This document shows, in pieces, positions 45,108 to 54,741 of a stretch of 64,000 nt of DNA. The position numbers were made by a program, and so were the translations under genes. The DNA is from Starkeya sp. ORNL1 (GTDB lineage Bacteria; Pseudomonadota; Alphaproteobacteria; Rhizobiales; Xanthobacteraceae), in contig NZ_CP048834.1 in assembly GCF_012971745.1 (NCBI RefSeq), positions 5,465,001-5,529,000 of the forward strand, in the 5' to 3' direction. The notes under the pieces were generated by a model. The model was given only the letters and a program-made list of their open reading frames with translations, did no database searches and was not told the DNA's origin. Numbering within the stretch: position 1 is the stretch's first letter; each line of letters starts with the position of its first letter.

Positions 45108-46091
45108 ATGCAGCTCGGTGTCATCGGCCTCGGCCGCATGGGTGGGAATATTGCGCGGCGCCTAACCCAGGCTGGTCATTCCTGTGTTGTCTGGGACCGC
45201 AATAGCGGTGCGGTGACCGAGCTTGCCGGTGAAGGCATGACGGGCGCCGCCGACCTCACCGACGTGGTCGCCAAGCTCACCGCGCCGCGCGCGGTGTGGG
45301 TGATGCTGCCCGCCGGCGGCCCAACCGAGGCGACCGTCACCGCGCTGGCGGAGATCCTATCGCCCGGCGACATCATCATCGATGGCGGCAACAGCTTCTA
45401 CAAGGACGACATCCGCCGCGCCGCGAGCCTGGAGCCCAAGGGCATCCACTATGTCGACGTCGGCACCTCCGGCGGCGTGTGGGGCCTGGAGCGCGGTTAT
45501 TGCATGATGATCGGCGGCACCAAGCAGGCGGTCGATCATCTGGATCCGATCTTCGCCACGCTGGCGCCCGGCAAGGGCGACATCCCGCTGACCCCCGGCC
45601 GCGAGGGCCGCGATCACCGCGCCGAGCAGGGCTATATCCATGCCGGGCCGGCGGGTGCGGGACACTTTGTCAAAATGGTCCATAACGGCATCGAGTACGG
45701 CCTGATGCAGGCCTATGCCGAGGGCTTCGACATCCTCAAGAACAAGTCTTCAACCGAGCTGCCGGAGAATGAGCGCTATACGCTCAACATGCCGGACATC
45801 GCCGAAGTATGGCGCCGCGGCAGCGTCATCTCCTCCTGGCTGCTCGACCTCACCTCGATCGCACTGGCGCAGAATGAGGAGCTCACCAATTACTCCGGCG
45901 AAGTGGCGGATTCCGGCGAAGGCCGCTGGACGGTGATGGCGGCGGTGGAGGAGGCGGTCTCCGCCGAGGTGCTGACCGCGGCGCTCTATACCCGCTTCCG
46001 CTCCCGCCAGGACCATACCTTCGGCGAGAAGATGCTCTCCGCCATGCGCTTCCAGTTCGGCGGCCATGTCGAACAGAAGCCGGGCAACTGA
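45108..46091 (+). CDS. gnd: 6-phosphogluconate dehydrogenase, decarboxylating (short GntZ/YqeC type)
   Basis: 327 residues, the short bacterial form rather than the 470-residue E. coli type. N-terminal [19 protein letters not shown] binds the cofactor; the Asp-free WDRNSGAV is compatible with NAD or NADP. Substrate motifs are [22 protein letters not shown] and [27 protein letters not shown] with the catalytic Lys and His. Converts 6-phosphogluconate to ribulose 5-phosphate, CO2 and NAD(P)H. GGGAG before the ATG. Followed 3 bases later by zwf: a pentose-phosphate operon. Confidence 0.93.
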   Translation: MQLGVIGLGRMGGNIARRLTQAGHSCVVWDRNSGAVTELAGEGMTGAADLTDVVAKLTAPRAVWVMLPAGGPTEATVTALAEILSPGDIIIDGGNSFYKDDIRRAASLEPKGIHYVDVGTSGGVWGLERGYCMMIGGTKQAVDHLDPIFATLAPGKGDIPLTPGREGRDHRAEQGYIHAGPAGAGHFVKMVHNGIEYGLMQAYAEGFDILKNKSSTELPENERYTLNMPDIAEVWRRGSVISSWLLDLTSIALAQNEELTNYSGEVADSGEGRWTVMAAVEEAVSAEVLTAALYTRFRSRQDHTFGEKMLSAMRFQFGGHVEQKPGN

Positions 46092-46094
46092 GCG

Positions 46095-47639
46095 ATGGGG
46101 AGCGAGAACGTCGTCCTCGGGCAGAAGGTGCTGGCGCCGGATACCGCGCCGGCACCGGCCTCCACGCTGTTCATCTTCGGTGCGTCCGGCGACCTGACCA
46201 AGCGCCTGCTGCTGCCCTCGCTCTATAATCTTGCGCACGAGGGCGTGCTGGACGACGGCTTCGCCATTTTCGGCGTCGATCACACGCCGTCCAGCGACGA
46301 GGAGTACCGCGCCTATCTCACCGAGGCGGCGGCGAGCCTGCCGGGGGTGTGTGATACCAGCGGCGATACCTGGTCCTGGCTGATGAGCCGGGTCAGCTAC
46401 ATCACCGGCGATTTCGAGGATCCGCAGACCTATGGCGGCATCGGCGAGCGGCTGGCGGAGCGGGCCAAGATCACCGGCAATGCGGTGTTCTACCTCGCGG
46501 TGGCGCCGCGCTTCTTCGGCACCATCTCCGAGCAGCTCGGCGCCGCCGGGCTGCTGAAGGAAGACGACACGGCGTTCCGCCACATCGTGGTGGAGAAGCC
46601 GTTCGGCACCGACCTGCCGTCCGCCAAGGCGCTCAACGCACGGCTGCTCGCTGTGGCGGCGGAACGGCAGATCTACCGGATCGACCATTTCCTCGGCAAG
46701 GAAACGGTCCAGAACATGATGGCGCTGCGCTTCGGCAACGGCATATTCGAGCCGATCTGGAGCAAGGAATACATCGACCACGTGCAGATCACCGCGGCCG
46801 AGACGGTGAGCGTGGAGCAGCGCGGGCGCTTCTACGACGCCACCGGCGCGCTGCGTGACATGGTGCCGAATCACATGTTCCAGCTCCTCGCCATGACCGC
46901 GATGGAGCCGCCGAACTCGTTCGACGCCGATGCGGTGCGCACCGAGAAGACCAAGGTGATCGAGGCGATCCGCCACATCAAGCCGAGCGACGCCATCGGC
47001 ACGGCGGTGCGTGGCCAGTATCGGGCGGGCTTCGTCAATGGGCAGCCGGTCAAGGACTATCGCGCCGAGAACGACGTCGCCTCGAACAGCCGCACCGAGA
47101 CCTATGTCGCGCTCAAATGCTTCGTCGACAGCTGGCGCTGGAACGGCGTGCCCTTCTATGTGCGCACCGGCAAGGCCCTGGCCACGCGTCGCACCGAGAT
47201 CGCCATCCAGTTCAAGCGGGCGCCCGGCGTGCTGTTCCGCAACATGCCGGCGGCGCTCAAGCCGAACCTCCTGGTGATCCATGTGCAGCCGCACGAGGGC
47301 ATCTCGCTGCGCTTTGCCGCAAAGGTGCCGGGCCGCAAGGTCCGGCTTTCCGATGTCGAGATGGACTTCAAATACGCCGATTATTTCAAGGCGGCGCCGT
47401 CCACCGGCTATGAGACGCTGATCTATGACTGCCTGTGCGGCGACCCGACGCTGTTCCAGCGCGCCGACACCATCGAGGCCGGCTGGGAAGCGGTAGAGTC
47501 GATCATAGAGGCGGTCTCTGCCGGTGATGACGACGTGCAATTCTATTCCGCCGGCAGCAGCGGACCGGCAATGTCCGACGTCATGCTGGCGCAGGACGGC
47601 TTCCAGTGGCTGCCGCTGGAAAGGGAACCCGCACCATGA
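46095..47639 (+). CDS. zwf: Glucose-6-phosphate 1-dehydrogenase
   Basis: 514 residues, normal length. Nucleotide motif FIFGASGDLTKRLLLPSLYNL; active-site RIDHFLGKETVQN with Asp-His; VVEKPFGTDL and the dimer-domain segment RTGKALATRRTEI. Oxidises glucose 6-phosphate to 6-phosphogluconolactone, supplying the gnd reaction or the Entner-Doudoroff route. Start ATG 46095. The HAD phosphatase gene begins inside its last codons, so translation is coupled. A lactonase gene (pgl) is not seen in the operon. Confidence 0.95.
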   Translation: MGSENVVLGQKVLAPDTAPAPASTLFIFGASGDLTKRLLLPSLYNLAHEGVLDDGFAIFGVDHTPSSDEEYRAYLTEAAASLPGVCDTSGDTWSWLMSRVSYITGDFEDPQTYGGIGERLAERAKITGNAVFYLAVAPRFFGTISEQLGAAGLLKEDDTAFRHIVVEKPFGTDLPSAKALNARLLAVAAERQIYRIDHFLGKETVQNMMALRFGNGIFEPIWSKEYIDHVQITAAETVSVEQRGRFYDATGALRDMVPNHMFQLLAMTAMEPPNSFDADAVRTEKTKVIEAIRHIKPSDAIGTAVRGQYRAGFVNGQPVKDYRAENDVASNSRTETYVALKCFVDSWRWNGVPFYVRTGKALATRRTEIAIQFKRAPGVLFRNMPAALKPNLLVIHVQPHEGISLRFAAKVPGRKVRLSDVEMDFKYADYFKAAPSTGYETLIYDCLCGDPTLFQRADTIEAGWEAVESIIEAVSAGDDDVQFYSAGSSGPAMSDVMLAQDGFQWLPLEREPAP

Positions 47640-48489
47640 GCGTATCCGAAAGCCCGACCTTGAGGGCGCCGTCCCAGCGCATCTCGCTCATGGTATCGGA
47701 CGTCGACGGCACTTTGGTGAACCACGACAAGCAGGTGGCGCCGGCAACGGTCGAGGCGGTGCGGCGGCTGCGCGAGGCGGGCGTGCCGTTCGCGGCTGTG
47801 TCGAGCCGCCCGCCGCGTGGCATGAAACTGCTGATCGAGCCGCTCAAGCTGGAGCTGTTCGGCGGCTTCAATGGCGGCTCGATCGTGCGCGCCGATTACA
47901 CCCCGGTGGAGGAACACTATGTGAAGCTCGATGCGGCGCGAACCGGCACCGAGGTGATGAAGGCGCGCGGCGCGTATATCTGGGTGTTCGCCGACAATGA
48001 GTGGTACATCACCGATCCGGACAACAGCTATGTCGCCCGGGAAATCCGCACGGTGCAGTTCCAGCCGACCGTGGTGAGCGATTTCGGCGACCATATCGCC
48101 CGAGCCGGCAAGATCGTGGGATCCTCGTCGGATTTCGAGATGCTGGCGGCCTGCGAGGCCGAGCTGCAAGGCCTGCTCGGGGATGGCGCCTCGGCGCGGC
48201 GCTCGCAGAACTATTATCTCGACCTCCCCGCCTGGCACCGACCAAGGGCTATGCGGTGCGAGCCTTCGCCGCCCATTTCGGGGTGCCGCTCGACGAGGTT
48301 GCGGTGATCGGCGACATGGTCAATGACCTGCCGATGTTCGAAGTCGGGGGGCTCTCCATCGCCATGGGCAATGCCTCGGATGCGGTGAAGGGACAGGCGA
48401 ACTTCGTCACCACAAGCAATGACGAGGACGGTGTTGCCCACGCTATCGAGCAGTTCGTACTACCGCGTGCGGCGGGCAAGTCGTCCTAG
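47636..48489 (+). pseudogene. Cof/HAD-IIB-type sugar phosphatase, frameshifted
   Basis: The first frame gives SLMVSDVDGTLVNHDKQVAP (nucleophile Asp and motif I) and runs through FGGFNGGSIVRADY to NYYLDLPAW near 48230. From there the family sequence continues only in the next frame: APTKGYAVRAFAAHFGVPLDEVAVIGDMVNDLPMFEVGGLSIAMGN, containing the catalytic Lys and the GDxxND motif. One indel around 48225-48240 therefore separates the cap from motifs III/IV. Either a real disabling mutation or a sequencing error; both halves look well conserved. Overlaps zwf by 4 bases. The stop lies in a 17-base tandem repeat. Confidence 0.8.
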
Positions 48490-48531
48490 CAGGCAAGTCG
48501 TCCTAGCAGGCAAGTCGTCCTAGCAGGCACG
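48481..48531 (+). repeat. Three tandem copies of a 17-base unit at the HAD gene stop
   Basis: TCGTCCTAGCAGGCAAG repeats at 48481, 48498 and 48515 (last copy ends ACG). The first copy contains the TAG stop of the HAD gene. Because 17 is not a multiple of 3, copy-number change would not extend the protein: the stop is in copy one. Confidence 0.85.
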
Positions 48532-48561
48532 GCCGTCACAGGATGAACGGCCGCGCGGTGA

Positions 48562-48768
48562 TCAGTTCATTCTCTTGACGGAGCGCGCGTGGATCGCCGC
48601 CACCATCAGTTCGGCGCGGGCGATATCGATCTCCGTCGCCTGGCGCGGCGGGGCGGCGGTCTGAGGTTCCTCGGCACGCTCGAAGCGGAAGCCGTGAAAC
48701 ACCGCATGAATCATCGAAAGCACGCCTTTGCCGGATTCCATCCGCGGTGCGGTGTGGGTCCTGGTCAT
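48562..48768 (-). CDS. Small hypothetical protein
   Basis: 68 residues, MTRTHTAPRMESGKGVL then AVFHGFRFERAEEPQ and an amphipathic end (IDIARAELMVAAIHARSVKRM). No domain recognised. GGGGAG lies 7 bases before the ATG, and the composition resembles neighbouring coding sequence. Convergent with the HAD gene. Confidence 0.55.
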   Translation of the reverse strand: MTRTHTAPRMESGKGVLSMIHAVFHGFRFERAEEPQTAAPPRQATEIDIARAELMVAAIHARSVKRMN

Positions 48769-48975
48769 GTTCGTCTCCCCGAGATCAGGTTCCGGTCCTG
48801 TCCGGAACTGATGATGAGGTTAGGCCGTGCCGCCACCGGGTTCTGTGATGGCGGTCACATTCCGGACGTTCCCCGTTTCAGGCCGCCGGCCCGGCGAATT
48901 CGACAGGGGCAACGTTGATCCGTTGCGGCTTGGCACGATATCTGTTGGGTCCTGCCTGCCTTCCCCGGAGTTGTC

Positions 48976-50835
48976 ATGTCCCGTTTGCCCGCCTCGCGCT
49001 CGCCGTTTCCCGCCGCCAACGCCGCTCCGGCGGAGGCTGCCGCGCTTCCCGGCCTCGGCCTGCTGCCGCAATGGGACCTCACCGATCTCTATGACGGCCT
49101 CGATGCCCCCGAACTGAAGGCGGACATGGAGCGCGCCGCCACCGAGTGCGCCGCGTTCGAGACCGATTACAAGGGCACGCTGGAGCGCCGCATCACCGGC
49201 GAGGGCGCTGGTCCGCAAATGGCGGCCGCGGTGTCGCGCTATGAGAAGATCGAGGATCTGCTCGGCCGCATCTATTCCTATGCCGGCCTGGTCTATGCCG
49301 GCGACACCACCGATCCGGTGCGGGCGAAATTCTACGGCGACGTGCAGGAGAAGCTGACCGACGCCTCGACCCACCTGCTGTTCTTCACGCTGGAGCTGAA
49401 CCGGCTCGACGATGCCGCGATGGACGCGGCTCTTGAATTCCCGGGCTTCGGCAAGTACCGGCCCTGGATCGAGGATGTCCGCCGCGAGAAGCCCTACCAG
49501 CTGGAAGACCGCATCGAGCAGCTGTTCCACGAGAAGGGCGTCACCGGCCGCGGCGCGTGGAACCGGCTGTTCGACGAGACCATTGCCGGCCTGCGCTTCG
49601 AGGTCGGCGGCCAGTCGCTGCCGCTGGAGCAGACTCTGAACCTGCTGCAGGAGCCGGAAGAGGCCAAGCGCCGCGAGGCCGCCGAGGCGCTCGCCAAGGT
49701 GTTCGGCGAGAATCTGCGGCTGTTCACCCTCGTCACCAACACGCTCACCAAGGACAAGGAGATTTCCGACCGCTGGCGCGGCTTCGAGGACATCACGGAT
49801 TCACGGCACCTCGCCAACCGGGTCGAGCGTGAGGTGGTCGATGCGATGGTCTCCGCCGTGAACGAGGCCCACCCGCGCCTTGCGCATCGCTACTACAAGC
49901 TGAAGGCCAAGTGGTTCGGCAAGGAGAAGCTGGAATATTGGGACCGCAATGCGCCGCTGCCCAAGGTCGACACCAGCCCGATTGCCTGGGACGAGGCGCG
50001 CGACACCGTGCTGGGCGCCTATTCCACCTTCTCGCCGCGCATGGCGGAGATTGCCCGCGACTTCTTCGACCGGCAATGGATCGACGCCGGGGTGCGGCCG
50101 GGCAAGGCGCCGGGTGCGTTCGCCCATCCGACCGTGCCGTCCGCGCACCCCTATGTGCTGCTCAATTACATGGGCAAGCCGCGGGACGTGATGACGCTCG
50201 CCCATGAACTCGGCCATGGCGTGCACCAGGTGCTGGCGGCGCCGAACGGCGCGCTGATGGCGCCGACGCCGCTGACGCTGGCCGAGACCGCCTCGGTGTT
50301 CGGCGAGATGCTGACCTTCCGCCGGCTGCTGGCGGCGGCGCCCGACAAGGCGGCGCGCAAGGCGATGCTGGCCTCGAAGGTCGAGGACATGATCAACACC
50401 GTGGTCCGGCAGATCGCCTTCTATACATTCGAGCGCCGCATCCACACCGAGCGCAAGCAGGGCGAACTGACCGCCGAGCGCATCTGCACGATCTGGAAGG
50501 AAGTGCAGGCCGAGAGCCTCGGCGAGGGCATCCACCTCGGCCCGGGTTATGAGAATTACTGGGTCTATATCGGCCACTTCATCCATTCGCCATTCTATGT
50601 CTACGCTTACGCCTTCGGTGACTGCCTGGTGAACTCGCTCTATGCGGTCTACGAGCAGTCGTCCGAGGGCTTCGCCGAGCGTTATTTCGCCATGCTCTCA
50701 GCCGGCGGCACCAAGCATCATTCCGAATTGCTGGCGCCGTTCGGCCTCGATGCCCGTGATCCGGCGTTCTGGCAGACCGGCCTGTCGCTGATCGAGCGCA
50801 TGATCGTCGAGCTGGAGGCGATGGAAGCGGCATGA
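48976..50835 (+). CDS. pepF: Oligoendopeptidase F family (M3) metallopeptidase
   Basis: 619 residues. The zinc site is TLAHELGHGVHQVLA (HExxH) with the third ligand Glu in LTLAETASVFGEMLTF, typical of M3B. N-terminal helical domain (WDLTDLYDGLDAPELKADM) matches PepF. Cytoplasmic enzyme hydrolysing short peptides. CGGAG lies before the ATG. Overlaps the DUF3445 gene by 4 bases. Confidence 0.93.
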   Translation: MSRLPASRSPFPAANAAPAEAAALPGLGLLPQWDLTDLYDGLDAPELKADMERAATECAAFETDYKGTLERRITGEGAGPQMAAAVSRYEKIEDLLGRIYSYAGLVYAGDTTDPVRAKFYGDVQEKLTDASTHLLFFTLELNRLDDAAMDAALEFPGFGKYRPWIEDVRREKPYQLEDRIEQLFHEKGVTGRGAWNRLFDETIAGLRFEVGGQSLPLEQTLNLLQEPEEAKRREAAEALAKVFGENLRLFTLVTNTLTKDKEISDRWRGFEDITDSRHLANRVEREVVDAMVSAVNEAHPRLAHRYYKLKAKWFGKEKLEYWDRNAPLPKVDTSPIAWDEARDTVLGAYSTFSPRMAEIARDFFDRQWIDAGVRPGKAPGAFAHPTVPSAHPYVLLNYMGKPRDVMTLAHELGHGVHQVLAAPNGALMAPTPLTLAETASVFGEMLTFRRLLAAAPDKAARKAMLASKVEDMINTVVRQIAFYTFERRIHTERKQGELTAERICTIWKEVQAESLGEGIHLGPGYENYWVYIGHFIHSPFYVYAYAFGDCLVNSLYAVYEQSSEGFAERYFAMLSAGGTKHHSELLAPFGLDARDPAFWQTGLSLIERMIVELEAMEAA

Positions 50836-51761
50836 GCCTGACGGAAGGGTTTGCAGAGGATCCTGACGAAGATCTGCGCCACACGCCCTATGACGGATCG
50901 CGCAAGCCCTTCACCGTTGGGCTGGCGCCGCTCGACCTCGCCGACTGGATCGAGCCCGATCGTCGGCTCGTGGCGACGTTGCAGCAGAAGGACCAGCTGC
51001 TGGCATCGCACCGCGACGTCGTCATGCGCGAGGAGCCCGGTACAAGCGAGGCGCAGCGCGAAGCGCTGGCGCTGATCGCGGAGCATGTGGTGGCGCGCCA
51101 GCCGGACATCTACCGGCGCGACGGCAGCCGCATCGTCATCGCCCCAGCCGGGGCGGTGATCGATCTCGACGATCCCAGCGAGGCGCCACTCGTTACCGCG
51201 GCACGCCTCGTCTCGGACGACCTGTTGATGATGCGTGCCGGCGAGGGCGGCTACCGGCTGGTGGCGGGGGTGCTGTGCTTTCCCTCCGCCTGGTCGCTCA
51301 CCGAGAAGTTCGGCCAGTCGCTCGATGCGCTGCACGCTGCGGTGCCCGGCTATCCGGACAAGCTTGCCCGGGTGATGAACCGCATCTTCGACAATCTGAA
51401 GGTCGAGCAGCCGGTGTGGCGGGTGAACTGGTCGATCTTTCCGGATGACGAACTGCACCATCCGGAATCCAAGGAACGCCCGCGCGACTGGTTCAATGAG
51501 GACGACCTTGCGCCCGAGGCCTTTGTCCGGGTCGAGCGGCAGACTTTGCGGCGCCTGCCGGCAAGCGGCGACATCCTGTTCACCGTGCGCATCCATGTCG
51601 ATCCGTTCGACGCCTTCCGCCGCCACCCGGAAGGTGCGCGGCTGGCGGCGTCGCTGCGCGAACAGATCCTCGCGCTCGATCCGGAGCAACTGGCCTACAA
51701 GGGGCTCACCGAGCATCGCGACGCGGTGGCGGCCGCCCTGGCGCGGATCGCGGCTGACTGA
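50832..51761 (+). CDS. DUF3445 / heme-dependent oxidative N-demethylase-like protein
   Basis: 309 residues. Segments RHTPYDGSRKPFTVGLAPLDLADWIEPD, VTAARLVSDDLLMMRAGEGGYRLVAGVLCFPSAWSLTEKFGQSL and VWRVNWSIFPDDELHHP are characteristic of the DUF3445 family, which includes the alpha subunit of the dimethylamine-type heme oxidative N-demethylase. No flavin/ferredoxin partner genes are nearby, so a true N-demethylase role is uncertain. ATGA overlap with pepF places it in that operon. Confidence 0.85.
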   Translation: MSLTEGFAEDPDEDLRHTPYDGSRKPFTVGLAPLDLADWIEPDRRLVATLQQKDQLLASHRDVVMREEPGTSEAQREALALIAEHVVARQPDIYRRDGSRIVIAPAGAVIDLDDPSEAPLVTAARLVSDDLLMMRAGEGGYRLVAGVLCFPSAWSLTEKFGQSLDALHAAVPGYPDKLARVMNRIFDNLKVEQPVWRVNWSIFPDDELHHPESKERPRDWFNEDDLAPEAFVRVERQTLRRLPASGDILFTVRIHVDPFDAFRRHPEGARLAASLREQILALDPEQLAYKGLTEHRDAVAAALARIAAD

Positions 51762-51807
51762 AATGTCATGTACCGCCTGCTGTAGGCGGCGCAGCTTTCG
51801 TGCCTAT

Positions 51808-53178
51808 ATGGCGCCCATGTCGCCTCCCACTGACCGCGAAGCCAATCGTCTCACCGCCCGCGCCGCCCGCTATGCCCGCGTCGGCACCCAGGTCGGCGGC
51901 GTCGCCGCCCGTATCGCCGGCACAAGGCTGTTCGGTCTGGAGGGCCAGCGCGGCAGCAATGCCGCGGCGCTCGCCAGCGCGCTCGGCGGCCTGAAAGGCC
52001 CGATCATGAAGGTCGCCCAGCTGATGGCGACCATTCCCGAAGCGCTGCCGCCGGAATATGCCGTCGAGCTCGCCAAATTGCAGAGTGAGGCGCCGCCCAT
52101 GGGATGGGCCTTCGTGAAGCGCCGCATGATGGCCGAGCTTGGCGCCGACTGGATGGGGCGCTTCGGCTCGTTCCAGCGCGAGCCGGCTGCCGCCGCCTCG
52201 CTGGGCCAGGTGCACCGCGCCACCTCGCTCGACGGCCGGCCGCTGGCGGCGAAGCTGCAGTATCCGGATATGCAGTCGGCGGTGGAGGCGGACCTCGGCC
52301 AGCTCGATTTCATCTTCGCGCTGCATCGGCGCATGGATCCGGCCATCGACACCCGCGAAATCGCCAAGGAAATCGGCGAACGGGTGCGCGAGGAACTGGA
52401 TTATCGTCGCGAGGCCAAGCATGCCGCGCTCTATGCCCACATGCTGGCGGACGAGGCGGGCGTACGGGTGCCGCGGGTCTGGCCGGAGCTGTCCACCGGG
52501 CGGCTGCTGACGCTCGACTGGCTGGAAGGCCGGCGGCTGCTGGAATTCACCGGCGAGAGCCTCGAAGTGCGCAACCGCATCGCGCAGGCAATGTTCGCAG
52601 CGTGGTGGCTGCCCTTCAGCCGCTTCGGCACTATCCATGGCGACCCGCATCTCGGCAACTACACGGTGTTCGAGGATGATGGCGCGGCGGGCGGCATCAA
52701 TCTGCTCGATTATGGCTGCATCCGCATCTTCCCGCCCTCCTTTGTCGGTGGCGTGGTCGATCTCTATGAGGGGTTGAAGCGCGGCGATGATGCCCGCGTC
52801 GTCCATGCCTATGAGACCTGGGGCTTCCAGGGCCTGAAGCGCGAGCTGATCGATGTGCTCAACATCTGGGCGCGCTTCATCTATGGCCCACTGCTCGACG
52901 ACCGGGTGCGCACCATCGCCGACGGCGTGGCGCCGGGCGAATATGGCCGGCGCGAGGCGTTCCGGGTGCACAGGGCGCTGAAGGAGAAGGGGCCGGTGAC
53001 GGTGCCGCGCGAATTCGTCTTCATGGACCGCGCCGCCATCGGGCTCGGCGGAGTGTTCCTGCACCTCAAGGCGGAATTGAACTTCCACCGCTTGTTCGAA
53101 GCGGCAATCGCCGATTTTTCGGTGCAGAAAGTCGCAGCGCGTCAAGGCGCCGCGCTGGCGAAGGCCGGACTCGCCTGA
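51808..53178 (+). CDS. ABC1/UbiB-family atypical kinase
   Basis: About 456 residues. The KxGQ motif appears as GPIMKVAQLMATIPEALPPEY (KVAQ, Gly to Ala); the Ala-rich loop is AAAASLGQVHRA; the catalytic loop IHGDPHLGNYTVF and the metal site LLDYGCIRIF. These define Coq8/UbiB-like proteins needed for ubiquinone biosynthesis or quinone transport. No C-terminal membrane helices are evident, unlike E. coli UbiB, resembling the eukaryote-type Coq8. ATG 51808 or 51817 is preferred; 51763 would be longer. Precedes the respiratory genes. Confidence 0.88.
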   Translation: MAPMSPPTDREANRLTARAARYARVGTQVGGVAARIAGTRLFGLEGQRGSNAAALASALGGLKGPIMKVAQLMATIPEALPPEYAVELAKLQSEAPPMGWAFVKRRMMAELGADWMGRFGSFQREPAAAASLGQVHRATSLDGRPLAAKLQYPDMQSAVEADLGQLDFIFALHRRMDPAIDTREIAKEIGERVREELDYRREAKHAALYAHMLADEAGVRVPRVWPELSTGRLLTLDWLEGRRLLEFTGESLEVRNRIAQAMFAAWWLPFSRFGTIHGDPHLGNYTVFEDDGAAGGINLLDYGCIRIFPPSFVGGVVDLYEGLKRGDDARVVHAYETWGFQGLKRELIDVLNIWARFIYGPLLDDRVRTIADGVAPGEYGRREAFRVHRALKEKGPVTVPREFVFMDRAAIGLGGVFLHLKAELNFHRLFEAAIADFSVQKVAARQGAALAKAGLA

Positions 53179-53259
53179 CGGAGCGGCCGTTCGCCGTTGC
53201 CGGGCGCCATCTCTTCCGTTAAAGCGGTCTGCCACACTTATCCATAAGGAGGGGTCGTC

Positions 53260-53553
53260 ATGGCCGATCACGGAGCGCCGGAATACGCCACGGCTGACGG
53301 CAACGACTATGCCGAACACGAAGGCACCTATGCCTTCTTCACCAAGCTGACCCTCGTCAGCACCCTCGCTCTGGTCAGCCTGATGGTGTCGCTCGCCATT
53401 GGCGGGGTGAACGGCCATTGGGGTCTGTTCACCATCGGCACGCTGGCGGTCCTGGTGACGACCTCCATTGGCCTCGCCTCGCAGACCGGCCGTCCGGGCC
53501 TCATGGGCGCCGTGCTGCTGGTCCTGCTGTTCCTTCTCATTGTCACTTCCTGA
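53260..53553 (+). CDS. aa3-type cytochrome c oxidase subunit IV-like protein
   Basis: 97 residues. HEGTYAFFTKLTLVSTLALVSLMVSLAIGGVNGH is the characteristic segment of the bacterial aa3 subunit IV family with its single conserved helix; two more hydrophobic stretches follow (GLFTIGTLAVLVTTSIGLAS, GLMGAVLLVLLFLLIV). AAGGAGG lies 8 bases before the ATG. In many Rhizobiales a gene of this type sits just before pntA, as here (8 bases). May modulate the oxidase or the transhydrogenase. Confidence 0.88.
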   Translation: MADHGAPEYATADGNDYAEHEGTYAFFTKLTLVSTLALVSLMVSLAIGGVNGHWGLFTIGTLAVLVTTSIGLASQTGRPGLMGAVLLVLLFLLIVTS

Positions 53554-53561
53554 GCCCAGCC

Positions 53562-54725
53562 ATGCGGATAGCGGTTGTCAAAGAGAGCTCTGATTTGGAG
53601 CCACGGGTAGCCTTGTCTTCGGACACGGCGAAGCGGTTTGCGGCCTTGGGGGCCGAGGTTGTGGTGGCGTCGGGGGCGGGGCTGCGGTCGGGGATCCTGG
53701 ACGCGGACTATGCGGCGGTGGCGGCGACGATCGTGCCCTCCAATGCCGAGGCGATCAGTGGCTCGGACGTGATCCTGGCGGTGCGCCGGCCGGAGGCTGG
53801 GGAGCTTGCGGGCGTGAAGCCGGGGGCGCTGGTGATCGCGATCGCCGATCCCTACGGCCACGAGGCGGAACTCGGTGCGATCGCGGCGACCGGGGCCTCG
53901 CTGTTCGCGATGGAGCTGATGCCGCGCATCACCCGGGCGCAGGTGATGGACGTGCTGTCGAGCCAGGCCAACCTCGCCGGCTACCGCGCGGTGGTGGATG
54001 CGGCGGGCGAGTTCGGCCGGGCGTTCCCGATGATGATGACGGCGGCGGGCACGGTACCGGCGGCGCGGGTGTTCGTGATGGGCGCGGGCGTGGCGGGGCT
54101 GCAGGCGGTGGCCACCGCACGGCGGCTCGGCGCGGTGGTGTCGGCGACCGATGTGCGGCCGGCGGCCAAGGAGCAGGTGGAGAGCCTGGGCGGCAAGTTC
54201 ATCGCGGTCGAGGACGAGGAGTTCAAGCAGGCGGAGACCGCGGGCGGCTACGCCAAGGCGATGTCGGCGGAGTACCAGGCCAAGCAGGCGGCGCTGGTGG
54301 CGAGCCACATCGCCAAGCAGGACATAGTCATTACCACGGCGCTGATCCCGGGCCGTCCGGCACCGAAGCTGGTCTCGGCGGCGATGGTGGCCTCGATGAA
54401 GCCGGGCTCGGTGCTGATCGACCTCGCGGTGGAGCGCGGCGGCAATGTCGAGGGTGCGGTCCCCGGCGAGGTGGTGACGACGGCCAATGGGGCGAAGATC
54501 GTCGGCTACCTCAACGTGCCGGGGCGACTGGCGGCGACCTCGTCGCAGCTCTACGCCAAGAACCTCTATGCCTTCGTCGAGACGCTGATCGACAAGACGT
54601 CGAAGAGCCTCGCCGTGAAGTGGGACGACGAGCTGGTGAAGGCGACGCTGCTGACCAAGGACGGCGCGGTGGTGCACCCGTCGTTCAAGCCTGCGGATGT
54701 CGCGGCGGACGCGCCGGCGTCGTAG
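53562..54725 (+). CDS. pntAA: NAD(P) transhydrogenase subunit alpha part 1 (NAD(H)-binding domain I)
   Basis: 387 residues. Opening MRIAVVKESSDLEPRVALSSDTAKRFAALGAEVVV, catalytic-domain GYRAVVDAAGEFGRAFPMMMTAAGTVPAARVFVMGAGVAGLQAVATARRLGAVV (Rossmann) and RPAPKLVSAAMVASMKPGSVLIDLAVERGGNVE. It is the soluble dI protein of the split alphaproteobacterial enzyme. With PntAB and PntB it uses the proton gradient to reduce NADP by NADH, supplying NADPH for biosynthesis. ATG 53562. Confidence 0.95.
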   Translation: MRIAVVKESSDLEPRVALSSDTAKRFAALGAEVVVASGAGLRSGILDADYAAVAATIVPSNAEAISGSDVILAVRRPEAGELAGVKPGALVIAIADPYGHEAELGAIAATGASLFAMELMPRITRAQVMDVLSSQANLAGYRAVVDAAGEFGRAFPMMMTAAGTVPAARVFVMGAGVAGLQAVATARRLGAVVSATDVRPAAKEQVESLGGKFIAVEDEEFKQAETAGGYAKAMSAEYQAKQAALVASHIAKQDIVITTALIPGRPAPKLVSAAMVASMKPGSVLIDLAVERGGNVEGAVPGEVVTTANGAKIVGYLNVPGRLAATSSQLYAKNLYAFVETLIDKTSKSLAVKWDDELVKATLLTKDGAVVHPSFKPADVAADAPAS

Positions 54726-54741
54726 GGGTCTTCCAACACCA

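Noticed and set aside
45750..47540. 596-codon minus-strand frame opposite gnd/zwf
   Set aside because: Antisense shadow of high-GC coding DNA: low-complexity His/Arg/Asp-rich sequence, no domain; gnd and zwf on the plus strand are certain.
48481..48531. CRISPR-like repeat array
   Set aside because: Units are directly adjacent without spacers, only three copies, 17 bases; a simple tandem repeat.
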